Origin: Oscillibacter sp. PC13
GTDB lineage: Bacteria; Bacillota; Clostridia; Oscillospirales; Oscillospiraceae
Direction of reading: 5' to 3'
Assembly: GCF_900115635.1 (NCBI RefSeq)
Contig: NZ_FOXE01000001.1
Coordinates: forward strand, 62,001-126,000
DNA length: 64,000 nucleotides
Part shown: piece after piece, positions 1 through 7,140 of the stretch
Layout of the letters: the number at the start of each line of letters is the position of its first letter
Numbering within the stretch: position 1 is the stretch's first letter
Position numbers and translations under genes: made by a program
The notes under the pieces: model-generated
What the model saw: only the letters and a program-made list of their open reading frames with translations
Databases searched by the model: none
Told to the model about the DNA's origin: nothing

Positions 1-145
1 CCATTATGCCAAGACCAGAAGCAGGAAATTGTTCCATTCCAACTGAAATACAACCGTTATCTAAAAGAATATTAATTGCAGCCAAACGCTCTTCTTTTAA
101 ATCGTCATAAGTCGAACTGACAAATACTTGATACTTCTTTTCCAT
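1..145 (-). CDS. DUF4062 domain protein, N-terminal 48 residues (cut by window edge)
   Basis: Read leftwards from the ATG at 143-145, this open frame runs off the window edge. The visible residues include VFVSSTYDDLKEER near the start and a GMEQFPA-like segment, which are typical of the N-terminal DUF4062 domain. That domain is common in multidomain proteins of unknown function, some of them next to NTPase or TIR-like domains. A GGGAG stretch lies about ten bases upstream of the start. Only the first 48 residues are visible, so the remaining domains and the role cannot be stated. Confidence 0.75.
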   Translation of the reverse strand, partial: MEKKYQVFVSSTYDDLKEERLAAINILLDNGCISVGMEQFPASGLGIM

Positions 146-285
146 ATGGAAAGCTCCCATCACACCTATGAACGGATCATTTCTGTTTTGAATTCTGTAG
201 AATTTATTATATCAAATGTCCCGCAATATAACAAGAATACAGGAACTTCAGTTAAAATAACCGTATTACACACAGAGGTTCGGTT

Positions 286-1425
286 ATGCCTATACAATAC
301 CCAAAAATATTTATACAAACAGTCATCCAGCGTTACGAAAAAGGCGAAGAAATCAAATGCCTAAGTCAAGAACTACACATCTCGCAAAGCACTATCTACC
401 ACTGGCGCAAACTATACTGCTCGCTCCAAACTCCACAACGCACATATACGCCAAAAGAATTCGATGCGATTTCCCGGCGGCTGCAAAAGCCGGAACATAT
501 ACTTGAAATTATCCGCCTTTCAGGATACCTGACGGAAATTCCTTTGCTGGAAAAGCTTACGACCTTGGAAAGCATCTATCATCAACTGGATAATCAGTAC
601 AGTGTCTATGAGCTATGCGAGGCTCTGGATGTTGCCCGCGGCATCTTTTACAACCATATCTTCCGGCGTGTGGATCGAAGCAGCCGTAAAGCGGAACAGG
701 CGCAGCTCATGCTGAAGGTGCAGCAGATTTTCGATAATAACGGGCAACGGTTTGGCTCTGAGAAAATTCGCGCCATCTTAGCCGGAAGCGGCATCCGTGT
801 CAGCGCAAAACGTATCTCGGCCATTATGAAGGAACTGGACCTGCACAGCATCCGTCCAGACGCAAAGAAGCAATTGAAGAAGCGGCAGCAGTATGTAAAG
901 CAGAACTTATTGGAACGGCAATTTTCCGCAGAGCACCCGAATCAGATCTGGGTCAGTGACATTACATATTTCAAGGTCAATCCTTATTGGGTTTATCTCT
1001 GCACTATTCTTGACCTTTACTCCCGCAAAATTGTAGGCTACCGCGTTTCCCGCAATGCCAGCACCAATCTGGTCACAACTACTTTTCAGAACGCCTATCA
1101 GGAGCGCGGCAGGCCGAAAAGCCTGACCTTTCACAGTGACCGCGGAAAGCAATATACTTCCGCCGCTCTTACACAGCTGCTTCAAAAGCATGGCATGAAG
1201 CAGTCCTTTTCAGCTACGGCCCGGCCACATGATAACGCGATTGCCGAGGCATTCTTCGCCTCATTCAAAAACGAAGAGGCGTATCGCCAGGAATACACCT
1301 CAGAACAGAACTTCCGTATAAGTGTGGAGCAATATATTCAGTTTTACAACGAAGTCAGGCCGCACCAAACGCTGAAATATCAGACACCGCAGGCTTTTGA
1401 AGATGCCTATCAAGCCGTTTTATAG
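286..1425 (+). CDS. IS3-family transposase (single-frame, DDE)
   Basis: This 379-residue protein catalyses transposition of an IS3-group element. Residues 10-45 form a helix-turn-helix (LSQELHISQSTIYHW), residues 145-185 match the HTH_21 region, and an rve/DDE integrase core follows. The likely catalytic residues are D225 (SDITYF), D285 (HSDRGKQY) and E321 (IAEAFFASFKNE). Most IS3 elements need a frameshift between orfA and orfB, but here both parts lie in one uninterrupted frame. I could not fix the terminal inverted repeats. A weakly matching pair begins near 217 and ends near 1613 but lacks a convincing target duplication. It lies outside the tRNA-Cys element. Confidence 0.9.
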   Translation: MPIQYPKIFIQTVIQRYEKGEEIKCLSQELHISQSTIYHWRKLYCSLQTPQRTYTPKEFDAISRRLQKPEHILEIIRLSGYLTEIPLLEKLTTLESIYHQLDNQYSVYELCEALDVARGIFYNHIFRRVDRSSRKAEQAQLMLKVQQIFDNNGQRFGSEKIRAILAGSGIRVSAKRISAIMKELDLHSIRPDAKKQLKKRQQYVKQNLLERQFSAEHPNQIWVSDITYFKVNPYWVYLCTILDLYSRKIVGYRVSRNASTNLVTTTFQNAYQERGRPKSLTFHSDRGKQYTSAALTQLLQKHGMKQSFSATARPHDNAIAEAFFASFKNEEAYRQEYTSEQNFRISVEQYIQFYNEVRPHQTLKYQTPQAFEDAYQAVL

Positions 1426-1786
1426 AAAAGCTGTTTTCAAATAGCGGCTGTTCATAAAAATAATCGTTCGGCGTTTTTGAAGTTTCGATGAAACGCTCCG
1501 TAAAAAGGAAAATCGGAAAGCCCTGATCCCACAAGGCTTTCCGAAAAAAAGAAGTCCGTTTTTCAACAAAAATGTTTGAAAAACGGACTTCATTCACTTG
1601 TCTTGTCTGAACACTTTAGATGCCGCTGCCAGACCCTCAAACGGCCCTTCTGGGCCGCGCCGCGAGTGCGGCGTAAATTCGGAGTGCAGTGGAGAATTGC
1701 GCAGGGGCAGCTTTGCCGACCCCGAGCATTTTAAAATTCCCAGGAATCCAAAAAGAAACACCAGCCAAATGGCTGGTGTTTCTTTT
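1426..1786. other. Gene-free spacer with two strong hairpins
   Basis: No credible gene is visible here. Two inverted repeats follow the transposase: a 9-bp stem (1514-1522 with 1535-1543) and a perfect 16-bp stem (1551-1566 with 1576-1591). The part from about 1614 to 1745 is GC-rich and non-coding in appearance, and looks like a degenerate dispersed repeat. The right end of the insertion sequence probably falls in this interval. Confidence 0.5.
1748..1786. terminator. Probable original tRNA-Cys terminator, displaced by the element
   Basis: A stem of ACACCAGCC with GGCTGGTGT is flanked by A-rich and T-rich tracts, so it can end transcription in either direction. It lies directly beyond the duplicated tRNA-Cys end at 1787-1809, where the native terminator of the leftward tRNA-Cys gene would sit before integration. 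Confidence 0.65.
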
Positions 1787-1809
1787 TGGAGGTGACACCC
1801 GGATTTGAA
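1787..1809 (-). repeat. Distal attachment site: 23-bp copy of the tRNA-Cys 3' end
   Basis: The 23 bases are identical to 13804-13826, the 3' end of tRNA-Cys including its encoded CCA. Identity stops at 1810, where the left copy reads TTGAACC and the tRNA reads CCGGGGA. This is the pattern left by a tyrosine integrase that uses a tRNA 3' end. The distance between copies gives an element of about 12.0 kb. Confidence 0.92.
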
Positions 1810-1911
1810 TTGAACCAGGCGTGTAAAATGCAGTAAAGGGCAATTAGAGGAAGCCTGTATTTTCAATGCTTACAGGGCTTATACGTAAAATGCCGTAAAA
1901 TGTTGAAAAAG

Positions 1912-1940
1912 CTGTAAGGGGTAAAAGATGGGGTAAATTT
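1912..1940 (+). repeat. Integrase arm-type repeats, left end
   Basis: CTGTAAGGGGTAAA at 1912-1925 is repeated exactly at 13720-13733, and in both places a second GGGGTAAA follows at the same short distance. The pair sits inside each end of the element, as expected for integrase arm-binding sites. Weaker GTAAAATG-type copies lie at 1830-1905. Function is inferred from position and repetition. Confidence 0.6.
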
Positions 1941-2037
1941 CTAAACGCACCACAACTATCCACATCTTAACCAACAAAAAATCTGGGGAAGACTTGCTGC
2001 CTTCCCCAGACATCTTTTGTTATTCAGAAAAAACACA

Positions 2038-2499
2038 TCAGCCTTTGTGGCTTGGACAAAACTCGTGTTGAGGGTCGAACCACACTGCATGAAATTTCTC
2101 ATCTTCTCTATATCCTATTATTCGGAGCTTATTCTGTAATGCGAACGAGAAGATTGAGTCAGAACGTTCTTCTAAACGCTTTGCACGAATACGACATGTC
2201 GCATCGCTACTTAGCGATTCAATATCCAAAAAATGGTGCTTTGACTTTCCGTTGTCATGAGTTTGCCTTTTCACTTCACTCCATGTCATATTGCTATATG
2301 AAATAATTTTTTGGAGAACTTCCCTATGATTAAAGTCGATTCTAGCCAAATCAAATGCAAACGCTCCGGCAGTATCCAAGTTGTCAAAACACCAGATAAC
2401 CTTACTGTTGTCCGTGCTATATTTCCTTCCGGAAACTTCTTTTTTCCCTCGACTAGTTCTCGAACCAACTACTGTTTTTTCGTGCTTACGCTTGCTCAT
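2038..2499 (-). CDS. Probable toxin of a Panacea (SocA-domain) toxin-antitoxin pair
   Basis: This 153-residue protein follows the SocA-domain gene by three bases, so the two are co-transcribed and probably translationally coupled. It begins with a basic tail (MSKRKHEKTVVG) and then has a compact domain with blocks such as WSEVKRQTHDNGKSKHH, FSFALQNKLRIIG and HAVWFDPQHEF. These blocks recall small proteins often found beside Panacea antitoxins, but I cannot name a characterised toxin fold or target. The rich set of His, Lys and Asp residues is compatible with a nuclease or translation toxin; this is inference. It occupies the left accessory end of the element. Confidence 0.6.
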   Translation of the reverse strand: MSKRKHEKTVVGSRTSRGKKEVSGRKYSTDNSKVIWCFDNLDTAGAFAFDLARIDFNHREVLQKIISYSNMTWSEVKRQTHDNGKSKHHFLDIESLSSDATCRIRAKRLEERSDSIFSFALQNKLRIIGYREDEKFHAVWFDPQHEFCPSHKG

Positions 2500-2502
2500 A
2501 CC

Positions 2503-2937
2503 TTATAGGTTCCCGTAGTATTCGCCCATGCTTTCCTGTGTGATTTCATTGGAGCATGGTGCGCCGGCCGGCGTATCTCCTCTCGCAAGTCTCCAGGGAT
2601 CTTCACTATGAGTTTGTTCTCTTAGTTCATAAGGTTCCCAGTCACCGTAGTGTGCTAAAACTTTGTCAATAGTATCTTTCTGATCACTATTTAAGTTTTT
2701 GACACCTCCCAAAGTAATATCTTTAGCGGAAACCATAAACTGGCCTCTATGCTCTCGAAAAAGTGCCGGACATACTGGACCGTTTGCCCACGCCTCTATT
2801 CTTTCTTGGAAAAGTGGGTGTTCTGTCCACGCAAGGGACCATGCTTGTGAATAGTAGCATAATTTCTGTAATTTCCATGTGCTAATGCTACCCATAGACT
2901 CTAAAATATATTTTGCGACATCAAATACTGTGGCCAT
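2503..2937 (-). CDS. SocA/Panacea-domain antitoxin (DUF4065)
   Basis: The 144-residue protein shows the Panacea signature: VAKYILESMGSISTWKLQKL, then YYSQAWSLAW, FQERIEAWANGPVCPALF and a C-terminal YELREQTHSEDPW. Panacea proteins are antitoxins that neutralise many unrelated toxins encoded next door. The ATG at 2937 was chosen because GGTGGTGAG lies just upstream; an in-frame GTG GTG four codons earlier is the alternative. The downstream gene at 2038-2499 is the expected toxin. Such modules on small islands usually stabilise the element or act in phage defence. Confidence 0.85.
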   Translation of the reverse strand: MATVFDVAKYILESMGSISTWKLQKLCYYSQAWSLAWTEHPLFQERIEAWANGPVCPALFREHRGQFMVSAKDITLGGVKNLNSDQKDTIDKVLAHYGDWEPYELREQTHSEDPWRLARGDTPAGAPCSNEITQESMGEYYGNL

Positions 2938-3314
2938 TTCTCTCACCACCTATTAAAATTTGCACTTTTTTACTATAAATGTATTTATATGTTTTCCGTC
3001 ATTACAATAACTCATGCGCTTTGCATCACAATATTGTATGGACCACCTCGCGCGGAATTGCATAGTATAATAGAAAAGGCTGAAAAAGTCAAGGAAAATC
3101 TTTCTCAATGTGATTATATGCATGGAATGCATCATCCGTCAATGTTTTTTTCTTGTTTTTGCAAATTTGTAAATCTTAGCAGTCTCAAAAATAGTATGCA
3201 CTTATAGTTGCAAACGGCCAAGAATTGCACGTTTGTGTGCAACAAACTCAAAAAATTTGCCGGGGATGCTACTCCCCGGCTTTTTCGTTGTCCCGTTCGC
3301 TGTTATCAGTAATG
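2938..3314. other. AT-rich spacer upstream of the Panacea operon
   Basis: No protein gene is apparent in this stretch. It should contain the leftward promoter of the antitoxin operon; I see AT-rich -10-like sequences near 2975-2995 but no convincing -35 pairing. A TATAAT at 3066-3071 on the plus strand also lacks a good -35. The right part holds an imperfect hairpin (about 3206-3240) and then the terminator at 3259-3285. Confidence 0.4.
3259..3285. terminator. Bidirectional terminator
   Basis: GCCGGGGA and TCCCCGGC form an 8-bp stem with a six-base loop, followed by TTTTT on the plus strand and by a T-run (revcomp of 3249-3256) on the minus strand. It most simply ends the leftward pair at 3315-3867. 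Confidence 0.7.
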
Positions 3315-3650
3315 TTAATTTCCATCGCTCTTCACATTCAAGCATTCCTCAGTTCTATATTCTGGGAACTGCGTAAAGAATTTAGGCAAAAACTGGATAG
3401 CCAGTTCTTTTAATCCAGGCTCAAGGTCGTTGATGTTTCTGCATCTTGCAACCTTATGCACCCAATAGCCATCAAACGATGTGTCATCGAAAAGGCTGTC
3501 TGGGTTCGATATTTCATAGTCAACCTCATAGGATGGCTTAATGCCGAATTTTCCGCCGCCGCGAGTTTTAAGTAAATAGTTATCGACATATTCTGCGAGA
3601 CATCCAGAAAATCTGTCCCACAACACATCTGAGCTCATACTCTCACTCAT
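3315..3650 (-). CDS. Uncharacterised protein, partner of an XRE regulator
   Basis: The 111-residue acidic-aromatic protein starts at an ATG that overlaps the stop of the HTH gene upstream by eight bases, so it is the second gene of a two-gene operon. It has no membrane segment or signal peptide, and no motif that I recognise. Notable blocks are DRFSGCLAEYVDNYL and DGYWVHKVARCRN. Its tight coupling to a small repressor and its place among accessory genes suggest a toxin-antitoxin or regulatory pair, but that is inference. Earlier TTG and later ATG starts are possible. Confidence 0.55.
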   Translation of the reverse strand: MSESMSSDVLWDRFSGCLAEYVDNYLLKTRGGGKFGIKPSYEVDYEISNPDSLFDDTSFDGYWVHKVARCRNINDLEPGLKELAIQFLPKFFTQFPEYRTEECLNVKSDGN

Positions 3651-3867
3651 TAACAACTACATCGTCCTGGACGTACTCCAACAAGTCCCCAGGCTGGCAG
3701 TTAAGCATAGAGCAAATACGGGATATATTGGCCCAGGATACTAAATCACCTTTGCGGAGCTGCTGGATTGTCGATTCAGCAAGTAGCTTTTCTTTCCGTA
3801 GCCGCGTGGTATTATATCCCGCTTCTTTTAGTGCTGGTAGAACATCAATTTTATACTTTACAGGCAT
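3643..3867 (-). CDS. XRE/Cro-type helix-turn-helix regulator
   Basis: This 74-residue protein is nearly all a Cro/C1-type HTH domain: LPALKEAGYNTTRLRKEKLL, then STIQQLRKGDLVSWANISRI and the ending MLNCQPGDLLEYV seen in small XRE repressors. The ATG at 3867 follows GGAAAGGGGGCGC. It overlaps the next gene (3315-3650) by eight bases. A good leftward promoter lies at 3932-3960 and an array of GTGTAAT half-sites at 3961-4037, so it probably represses its own operon and the divergent one. Confidence 0.82.
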   Translation of the reverse strand: MPVKYKIDVLPALKEAGYNTTRLRKEKLLAESTIQQLRKGDLVSWANISRICSMLNCQPGDLLEYVQDDVVVNE

Positions 3868-3931
3868 AAAAGCGCCCCCTTTCCTGTTGTGGAGGGGCCT
3901 TTTCGTATTCGCCCTCTTTTCCACTGTACAC

Positions 3932-3960
3932 ATTATACGTCAATAATACACGAAATGCAA
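3932..3960 (-). promoter_or_regulatory. Sigma-70 promoter of the XRE operon
   Basis: On the minus strand TTGCAT (3955-3960) and TATAAT (3932-3937) are separated by exactly 17 bases. It points into the XRE gene at 3867. Confidence 0.75.
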
Positions 3961-4042
3961 GTGTAATATTGCATAGTATTTACACTGAAAATATGTGTAA
4001 TATGCCAATTGAATTACACCGAAATTTGATGTAATATATAAT
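3961..4042. promoter_or_regulatory. GTGTAAT operator array and divergent rightward promoter
   Basis: Half-sites close to GTGTAATAT occur at 3961-3969, 3995-4003 and, with one change, 4030-4037, and in inverted orientation at 3979-3986 and 4013-4020. They lie between the leftward XRE promoter and a rightward TATAAT at 4037-4042 that serves the small-gene cluster starting at 4217. The spacing and double orientation fit binding of the XRE dimer; this is inference. Confidence 0.55.
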
Positions 4043-4216
4043 CACAGCAAGGGACAAGAGAGCTGCGACGGACGGGCCGAGGACGAATCGGATATTCCAT
4101 CTACAATCTCTCAAGTCCAAAAGAAGCGCGGCGGGCCTGCCAAGTGAGGGCCGGTGACGTTCCGGAAAGTACCTGTACCGCCGCCGCACTTCCAAAATAC
4201 GAAAGGAGCAAATGAA

Positions 4217-4486
4217 ATGAGTATCAACGAAATCGAAGCGAAAGCCCGGGAGCTGCGCCAGCTCCAAGCCCTGATCGAGGAAGCACAGGCGGAAGCCGAG
4301 ACCATCAAGGACGCCATAAAGGCCGCTATGGGCGATTCTGAGAGCATCCAGGCCGGGGAGTATAAAATCACATGGAAGGCCGTCACCTCCTCCAGAATCG
4401 ACACCACGGCCCTTAAAAAGGCCCTGCCGGATGTGGCGGAGCGGTTCACGAAGGAAACCACCACCCGCCGTTTCTGCGTGGCATGA
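4217..4486 (+). CDS. Small coiled-coil protein resembling the C-terminus of phage YqaJ-type recombinases
   Basis: The 89-residue protein starts at an ATG preceded by AAAGGAGCAAATGAA. Residues 1-40 form a charged helix (EIEAKARELRQLQALIEEAQ) and residues 55-89 carry SSRIDTTALKKALPDVAERF and end in TTRRFCVA. This tail closely resembles the C-terminal segment of phage YqaJ recombinase proteins, where the exonuclease domain is followed by a similar block; the nuclease part is absent here. It is the first gene of a five-gene rightward cluster. Confidence 0.7.
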   Translation: MSINEIEAKARELRQLQALIEEAQAEAETIKDAIKAAMGDSESIQAGEYKITWKAVTSSRIDTTALKKALPDVAERFTKETTTRRFCVA

Positions 4487-4623
4487 TGGGGATGATAACA
4501 TCCATCGCCGGAGCGATTTATCTCACTGGGCTGCTGTTCCGGCTGGTGGACTTCATCGAGCAGCCAAAAAGAAAGGCCCCTTGTGCTCACGCCGACCAAA
4601 GCAAAGCACAAGAGACCATCTAA
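4483..4623 (+). CDS. Small single-pass membrane protein candidate (46 aa)
   Basis: The frame starts with ATG ATG overlapping the stop of the upstream gene and encodes 46 residues. Residues 4-21 (MITSIAGAIYLTGLLFRL) form one hydrophobic segment followed by a charged tail. The overlap supports translational coupling. No family is recognised and the length makes the call tentative. Confidence 0.45.
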   Translation: MMGMITSIAGAIYLTGLLFRLVDFIEQPKRKAPCAHADQSKAQETI

Positions 4624-4696
4624 CCAGGCCACAGGGGGGCCGGGTGCTTACATTGTACCACGGCCCCTAGAAAATGTACAGAGAGAGTTGAAACAC

Positions 4697-4861
4697 ATGG
4701 AATATATAATTGAACGAATTCCTTTCCCTTATGATACCATCCCGGCCGTGGCGGCCATTAACAAGGATGGATCATACACCATCTACGAAAACGCCCTGTG
4801 CTCTGAAGCACGGTGCGAGAGGGCCGTCCGCCTGTTGGTGGATGAGATTACAAAGGAGTGA
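4697..4861 (+). CDS. Small conserved element protein (54 aa)
   Basis: The product begins MEYIIERIPFPYDTIPAVAA and contains NKDGSYTIYENA, a pattern seen in small proteins of clostridial prophages and islands. A GAGAGAG ribosome site precedes the ATG at 4697. It ends in GAGTGA, and an AAAGGAG at 4852-4858 inside its last codons serves the next gene. No function can be assigned. Confidence 0.6.
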   Translation: MEYIIERIPFPYDTIPAVAAINKDGSYTIYENALCSEARCERAVRLLVDEITKE

Positions 4862-4866
4862 GCAAG

Positions 4867-5022
4867 TTGAAATTCCCGATTGATCAAGATGTTTTCCTCA
4901 AGATTGTCCGCAAAAATGGCGGAGATGACAATATGGTCGAGATTGCGCTTGCAATTGTTTCCATCGCAAACCGCGCTTATAAGCAGGGCGTTAAGGACGG
5001 CAAGAAGGAGGCGGCGGTATGA
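4867..5022 (+). CDS. Small protein with TTG start (51 aa)
   Basis: The frame reads MKFPIDQDVFLKIVRKNGGD and ends in the lysine-rich YKQGVKDGKKEAAV. AAAGGAG at 4852-4858 stands eight bases before the TTG at 4867; an in-frame GTG at 4858 would lie inside that ribosome site and is less likely. Its last codons overlap the ATG of the next gene by four bases (ATGA), which supports it as a real coupled gene. Function unknown. Confidence 0.6.
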   Translation: MKFPIDQDVFLKIVRKNGGDDNMVEIALAIVSIANRAYKQGVKDGKKEAAV

Positions 5023-5207
5023 GCAATGAGAATCCGTTGCAGGCCGTTGAATCTGTCGATGTGCCGTATATCTATCAAATGGACTGGAATACGGCGCTGG
5101 CCATTCACAAATCTTCTGATGATGTGATGGAACGCATGCTGATGGCCTTTAAATATGGTTTTCTGCAAGGCCAGAGAGCCGCCGCCGGAAAGAGCGGCAT
5201 TTGTTGA
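5019..5207 (+). CDS. Small uncharacterised element protein (62 aa)
   Basis: It begins four bases before the stop of the upstream gene (ATGA) and has AAGGAGGCGG as its ribosome site. The 62-residue product contains VPYIYQMDWNTALAIHKSSD and FKYGFLQGQRAAAGK. The C-terminal part resembles that of the previous protein (YKQGVKDGKKEAA compared with YGFLQGQRAAAG), so the two may be related. It is the last gene of the rightward cluster, ahead of the terminator at 5318-5363. No known family is recognised. Confidence 0.6.
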   Translation: MSNENPLQAVESVDVPYIYQMDWNTALAIHKSSDDVMERMLMAFKYGFLQGQRAAAGKSGIC

Positions 5208-5317
5208 TATACCAACCAGATGCACCATCGCCACACTGCGGACTTCTTTCAAGAATCGCTTGACTATTTTGGCATTTTTGCATATACTATTAACGAGGGA
5301 ACTTGTTCCCGGAACGT

Positions 5318-5363
5318 GAGCCGAACCTCCGCCCGTTTTGGTGGGGGGGCGGCTCATTTTTTG
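5318..5363 (+). terminator. Rho-independent terminator of the rightward small-gene cluster
   Basis: GAGCCG (5318-5323) pairs with CGGCTC (5350-5355), with further C/G pairing inside, followed by six T residues at 5357-5362. Confidence 0.8.
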
Positions 5364-5406
5364 TATTTTCGCGCAAACAAAACACGCTCACAGAGCGATT
5401 ATATGC

Positions 5407-5441
5407 GAAAAGGGAGCTACCCCGTCGGGCGGCTCCCCTTT
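5407..5441 (-). terminator. Terminator of the leftward gene at 5442-5633
   Basis: Read on the minus strand, GGGGAGC and AGCTCCC close a GC-rich hairpin that is followed by TTTTCGC. It abuts the stop of the 63-aa gene. Confidence 0.65.
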
Positions 5442-5633
5442 CTATGTTATGAGAACGACATGAGTTTGGCACTTCTCGCAAATCACCGGCACAGTACCTC
5501 GGACGGTGGCCCGGTAAGCTGCTTTATACCGGGGCTTTGGCGGCTGGGTTGGTAGCCCTGCCATATCGCGCCCAGGCTTTCCCTGGGGTGTTGACCTGCA
5601 TATCACCTCACGTTGCATATCCCTCCATATCAT
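5442..5633 (-). CDS. Small protein with CxxC motif (63 aa)
   Basis: The ATG at 5633 overlaps the TGA of the upstream gene (ATGA). The C-terminal half reads PKPRYKAAYRATVRGTVPVI and then CEKCQTHVVLIT; the single CxxC could bind metal only as a dimer or could be a redox site. An internal ATG five codons later is an alternative start. A terminator follows directly. No family is recognised. Confidence 0.55.
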   Translation of the reverse strand: MIWRDMQREVICRSTPQGKPGRDMAGLPTQPPKPRYKAAYRATVRGTVPVICEKCQTHVVLIT

Positions 5634-6178
5634 TCTCCACGGATGGCGTCCGTCTGGATTTTGTCAAAATATTTGTCATCCGTAATAAACGATGCTCTCC
5701 AGGGGTCATCAAGGGCGCCCTCTGCGTAAAGGGCAAGCCTTTCAGCCGCAGTAATACGATCCTGCTCAGAGAAAAACGCGCGGGAAAAATCATTTACGCC
5801 GTGCTGTCTGGCGTATTCGCTTACAAGCCGCTGCATAGTCACGTTTCCCGGGTGTTTGTCGAAAATGCGCTCAAGATCGGTCTTGTCCAGCTTCATGCCA
5901 GAAGTCAAAACAGCGGCGTCCGGCGTGAGTTCGTCTCCGTTCGGCGTGTATCGGGCAATAACGTCATCCCGATACTGCTCAAGAAGATACTTAACAGCTT
6001 TCTTTCCGGCGTCCACGATGTCGGAACGCTTGCTTTTCAATGGCGCAATTCTCGCCTTGAAATATTCATCGGAATAGCAATGCTTCTCGCGGTTACAGGC
6101 TTCCAGTACCTCGTCAACCTCTGCAAGGTCTCCCAAGTGCTTTAAAGTGGTGGTTCTGAGAGTGTTTACAAAATACAT
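5630..6178 (-). CDS. Uncharacterised phage-like protein (182 aa)
   Basis: The ATG at 6178 follows GAAAGGAAGC. The protein is soluble and mainly helical in appearance, beginning MYFVNTLRTTTLKHLGDLAE and containing LERIFDKHPGNVTMQRLVSE. Helical segments of this sort occur in hypothetical proteins of clostridial phages, but I cannot assign a role such as scaffold or head protein. It is coupled to the 63-aa gene downstream (ATGA). A strong hairpin terminator at 6209-6262 separates it from the zinc-ribbon and sigma genes upstream, so its expression may depend on read-through. Confidence 0.65.
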   Translation of the reverse strand: MYFVNTLRTTTLKHLGDLAEVDEVLEACNREKHCYSDEYFKARIAPLKSKRSDIVDAGKKAVKYLLEQYRDDVIARYTPNGDELTPDAAVLTSGMKLDKTDLERIFDKHPGNVTMQRLVSEYARQHGVNDFSRAFFSEQDRITAAERLALYAEGALDDPWRASFITDDKYFDKIQTDAIRGE

Positions 6179-6208
6179 TTTTGCTTCCTTTCTGCGTGTT
6201 TCCACGTC

Positions 6209-6262
6209 ATAAAATAAAATGAGCCTACCAAAATCGGAATGGAAATCCGATTCGATAGGCTC
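6209..6262 (-). terminator. Nested double-stem terminator or attenuator
   Basis: GAGCCTA (6221-6227) pairs with TAGGCTC (6256-6262), and inside it AATCGGA (6232-6238) pairs with TCCGATT (6246-6252). On the minus strand ATTTTATTTTAT follows. It lies only 40 bases upstream of the 182-aa gene, without room for an obvious promoter between. Confidence 0.7.
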
Positions 6263-6291
6263 ACAGGCACACAACAATATTTTTTATTATA

Positions 6292-6480
6292 TCACTTTTC
6301 TACCCCGAAATCAACACCTTTTTGCCGCTTATTGCAAGAAATTTTAACTTCAAAAACCCTTTTACATTGTTTGCAGGTGACAAAAATGCCATGACAAGCA
6401 GCATCGGGCGAAACAGGGAAAAACTTCTTGCCGCAATGCGGGCAGCAATACCATAATCTCCCATCGAAAAGATGAATCAT
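6292..6480 (-). CDS. Com-like zinc-ribbon protein (62 aa)
   Basis: The product begins MIHLFDGRLWYCCPHCGKKF and has two CxxC knuckles, CPHC and CKQC, about 27 residues apart, followed by a basic tail. This matches small phage zinc ribbons like Mu Com, which can bind RNA. The ATG at 6480 lies two bases after the sigma-factor stop, with GGGGG upstream. It is probably co-transcribed with the sigma gene. Its function in the element is unknown. Confidence 0.65.
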   Translation of the reverse strand: MIHLFDGRLWYCCPHCGKKFFPVSPDAACHGIFVTCKQCKRVFEVKISCNKRQKGVDFGVEK

Positions 6481-6481
6481 A

Positions 6482-7081
6482 TCATAAAAACCCCCGTAAC
6501 CCTTTTGATATGCTCGGATGCCGGAGCGCCCGCAAGGCAGCGTTAAGGGCCTTACTGTCGGCTTTTTCATCCATGTAATATCTTTTCACAATGGCTGTTT
6601 TCTGCAGCTCTGGAAGCGTCTCAAGGGCAGTTTCAAGCGCTTCATGAAGCCGCTGCGCCATGTCTGCCGCCGCCACATCATCAAATGCCAATTCCTCCGC
6701 CGGGTCTATTATCAAATCTCCCAGAACATCGCCGTCTTCCTCGTCTGTGAGCGGTGTTTCAAGGCTAATCGAGTTATCTAAAGGCTCGTTGAATGCGCGT
6801 GCTGTGCGGCATCCTGTGGCCTCTGCAAAGCCTGTTTTCAATGACATAGAAAGCTGCCCGATAAATGAGCCGCCCTTTGCAGCATCGAATCTGTTAAGCG
6901 CTTCCAGCATTGAAACAAACCCGACCTGAGCAAGGTCAAAAACATCTACTCCGCGTTTACCATCAAGGGACGCGATTTTTCTCCTTGCCATCTTCCACAC
7001 AAAACGCTCAACAGCCCGCCATAATTCAAGAATGTCAGCTTCCCCGGCCTGTACCGCCGCCGCGATCTCGTCCGTTGTCAT
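6482..7081 (-). CDS. Phage-type sigma-70 family factor
   Basis: This 199-residue protein has a sigma region 2 (VDVFDLAQVGFVSMLEALNR, then FDAAKGGSFIGQLSMSL) at about residues 45-90. A region-4 remnant follows near the C-terminus (LPELQKTAIVKRYYMDEKAD) and it ends in RALRHPSISKGLRGFL, like the end of RpoD. The recognition helix of region 4 looks shortened. The ATG at 7081 follows GGGGAGGG. Such factors act as late-gene activators in clostridial prophages; here it could direct transcription of element or helper-phage genes, which is inference. Confidence 0.8.
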   Translation of the reverse strand: MTTDEIAAAVQAGEADILELWRAVERFVWKMARRKIASLDGKRGVDVFDLAQVGFVSMLEALNRFDAAKGGSFIGQLSMSLKTGFAEATGCRTARAFNEPLDNSISLETPLTDEEDGDVLGDLIIDPAEELAFDDVAAADMAQRLHEALETALETLPELQKTAIVKRYYMDEKADSKALNAALRALRHPSISKGLRGFL

Positions 7082-7140
7082 TGCAATAGCACCCTCCCCG
7101 TGATAGAATGTGTTTGACAATAGCACATTACAGAAAGGGA

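Noticed and set aside
217..1613. Exact ends of the IS3-family element
   Set aside because: TGTCCCGCA... and ...CTGAACA give only an imperfect inverted repeat and no target duplication, so I did not annotate boundaries.
3066..3290. Possible small RNA from a TATAAT at 3066 to the terminator at 3259-3285
   Set aside because: There is no matching -35 box, and the hairpin is better explained as terminator of the leftward XRE pair.
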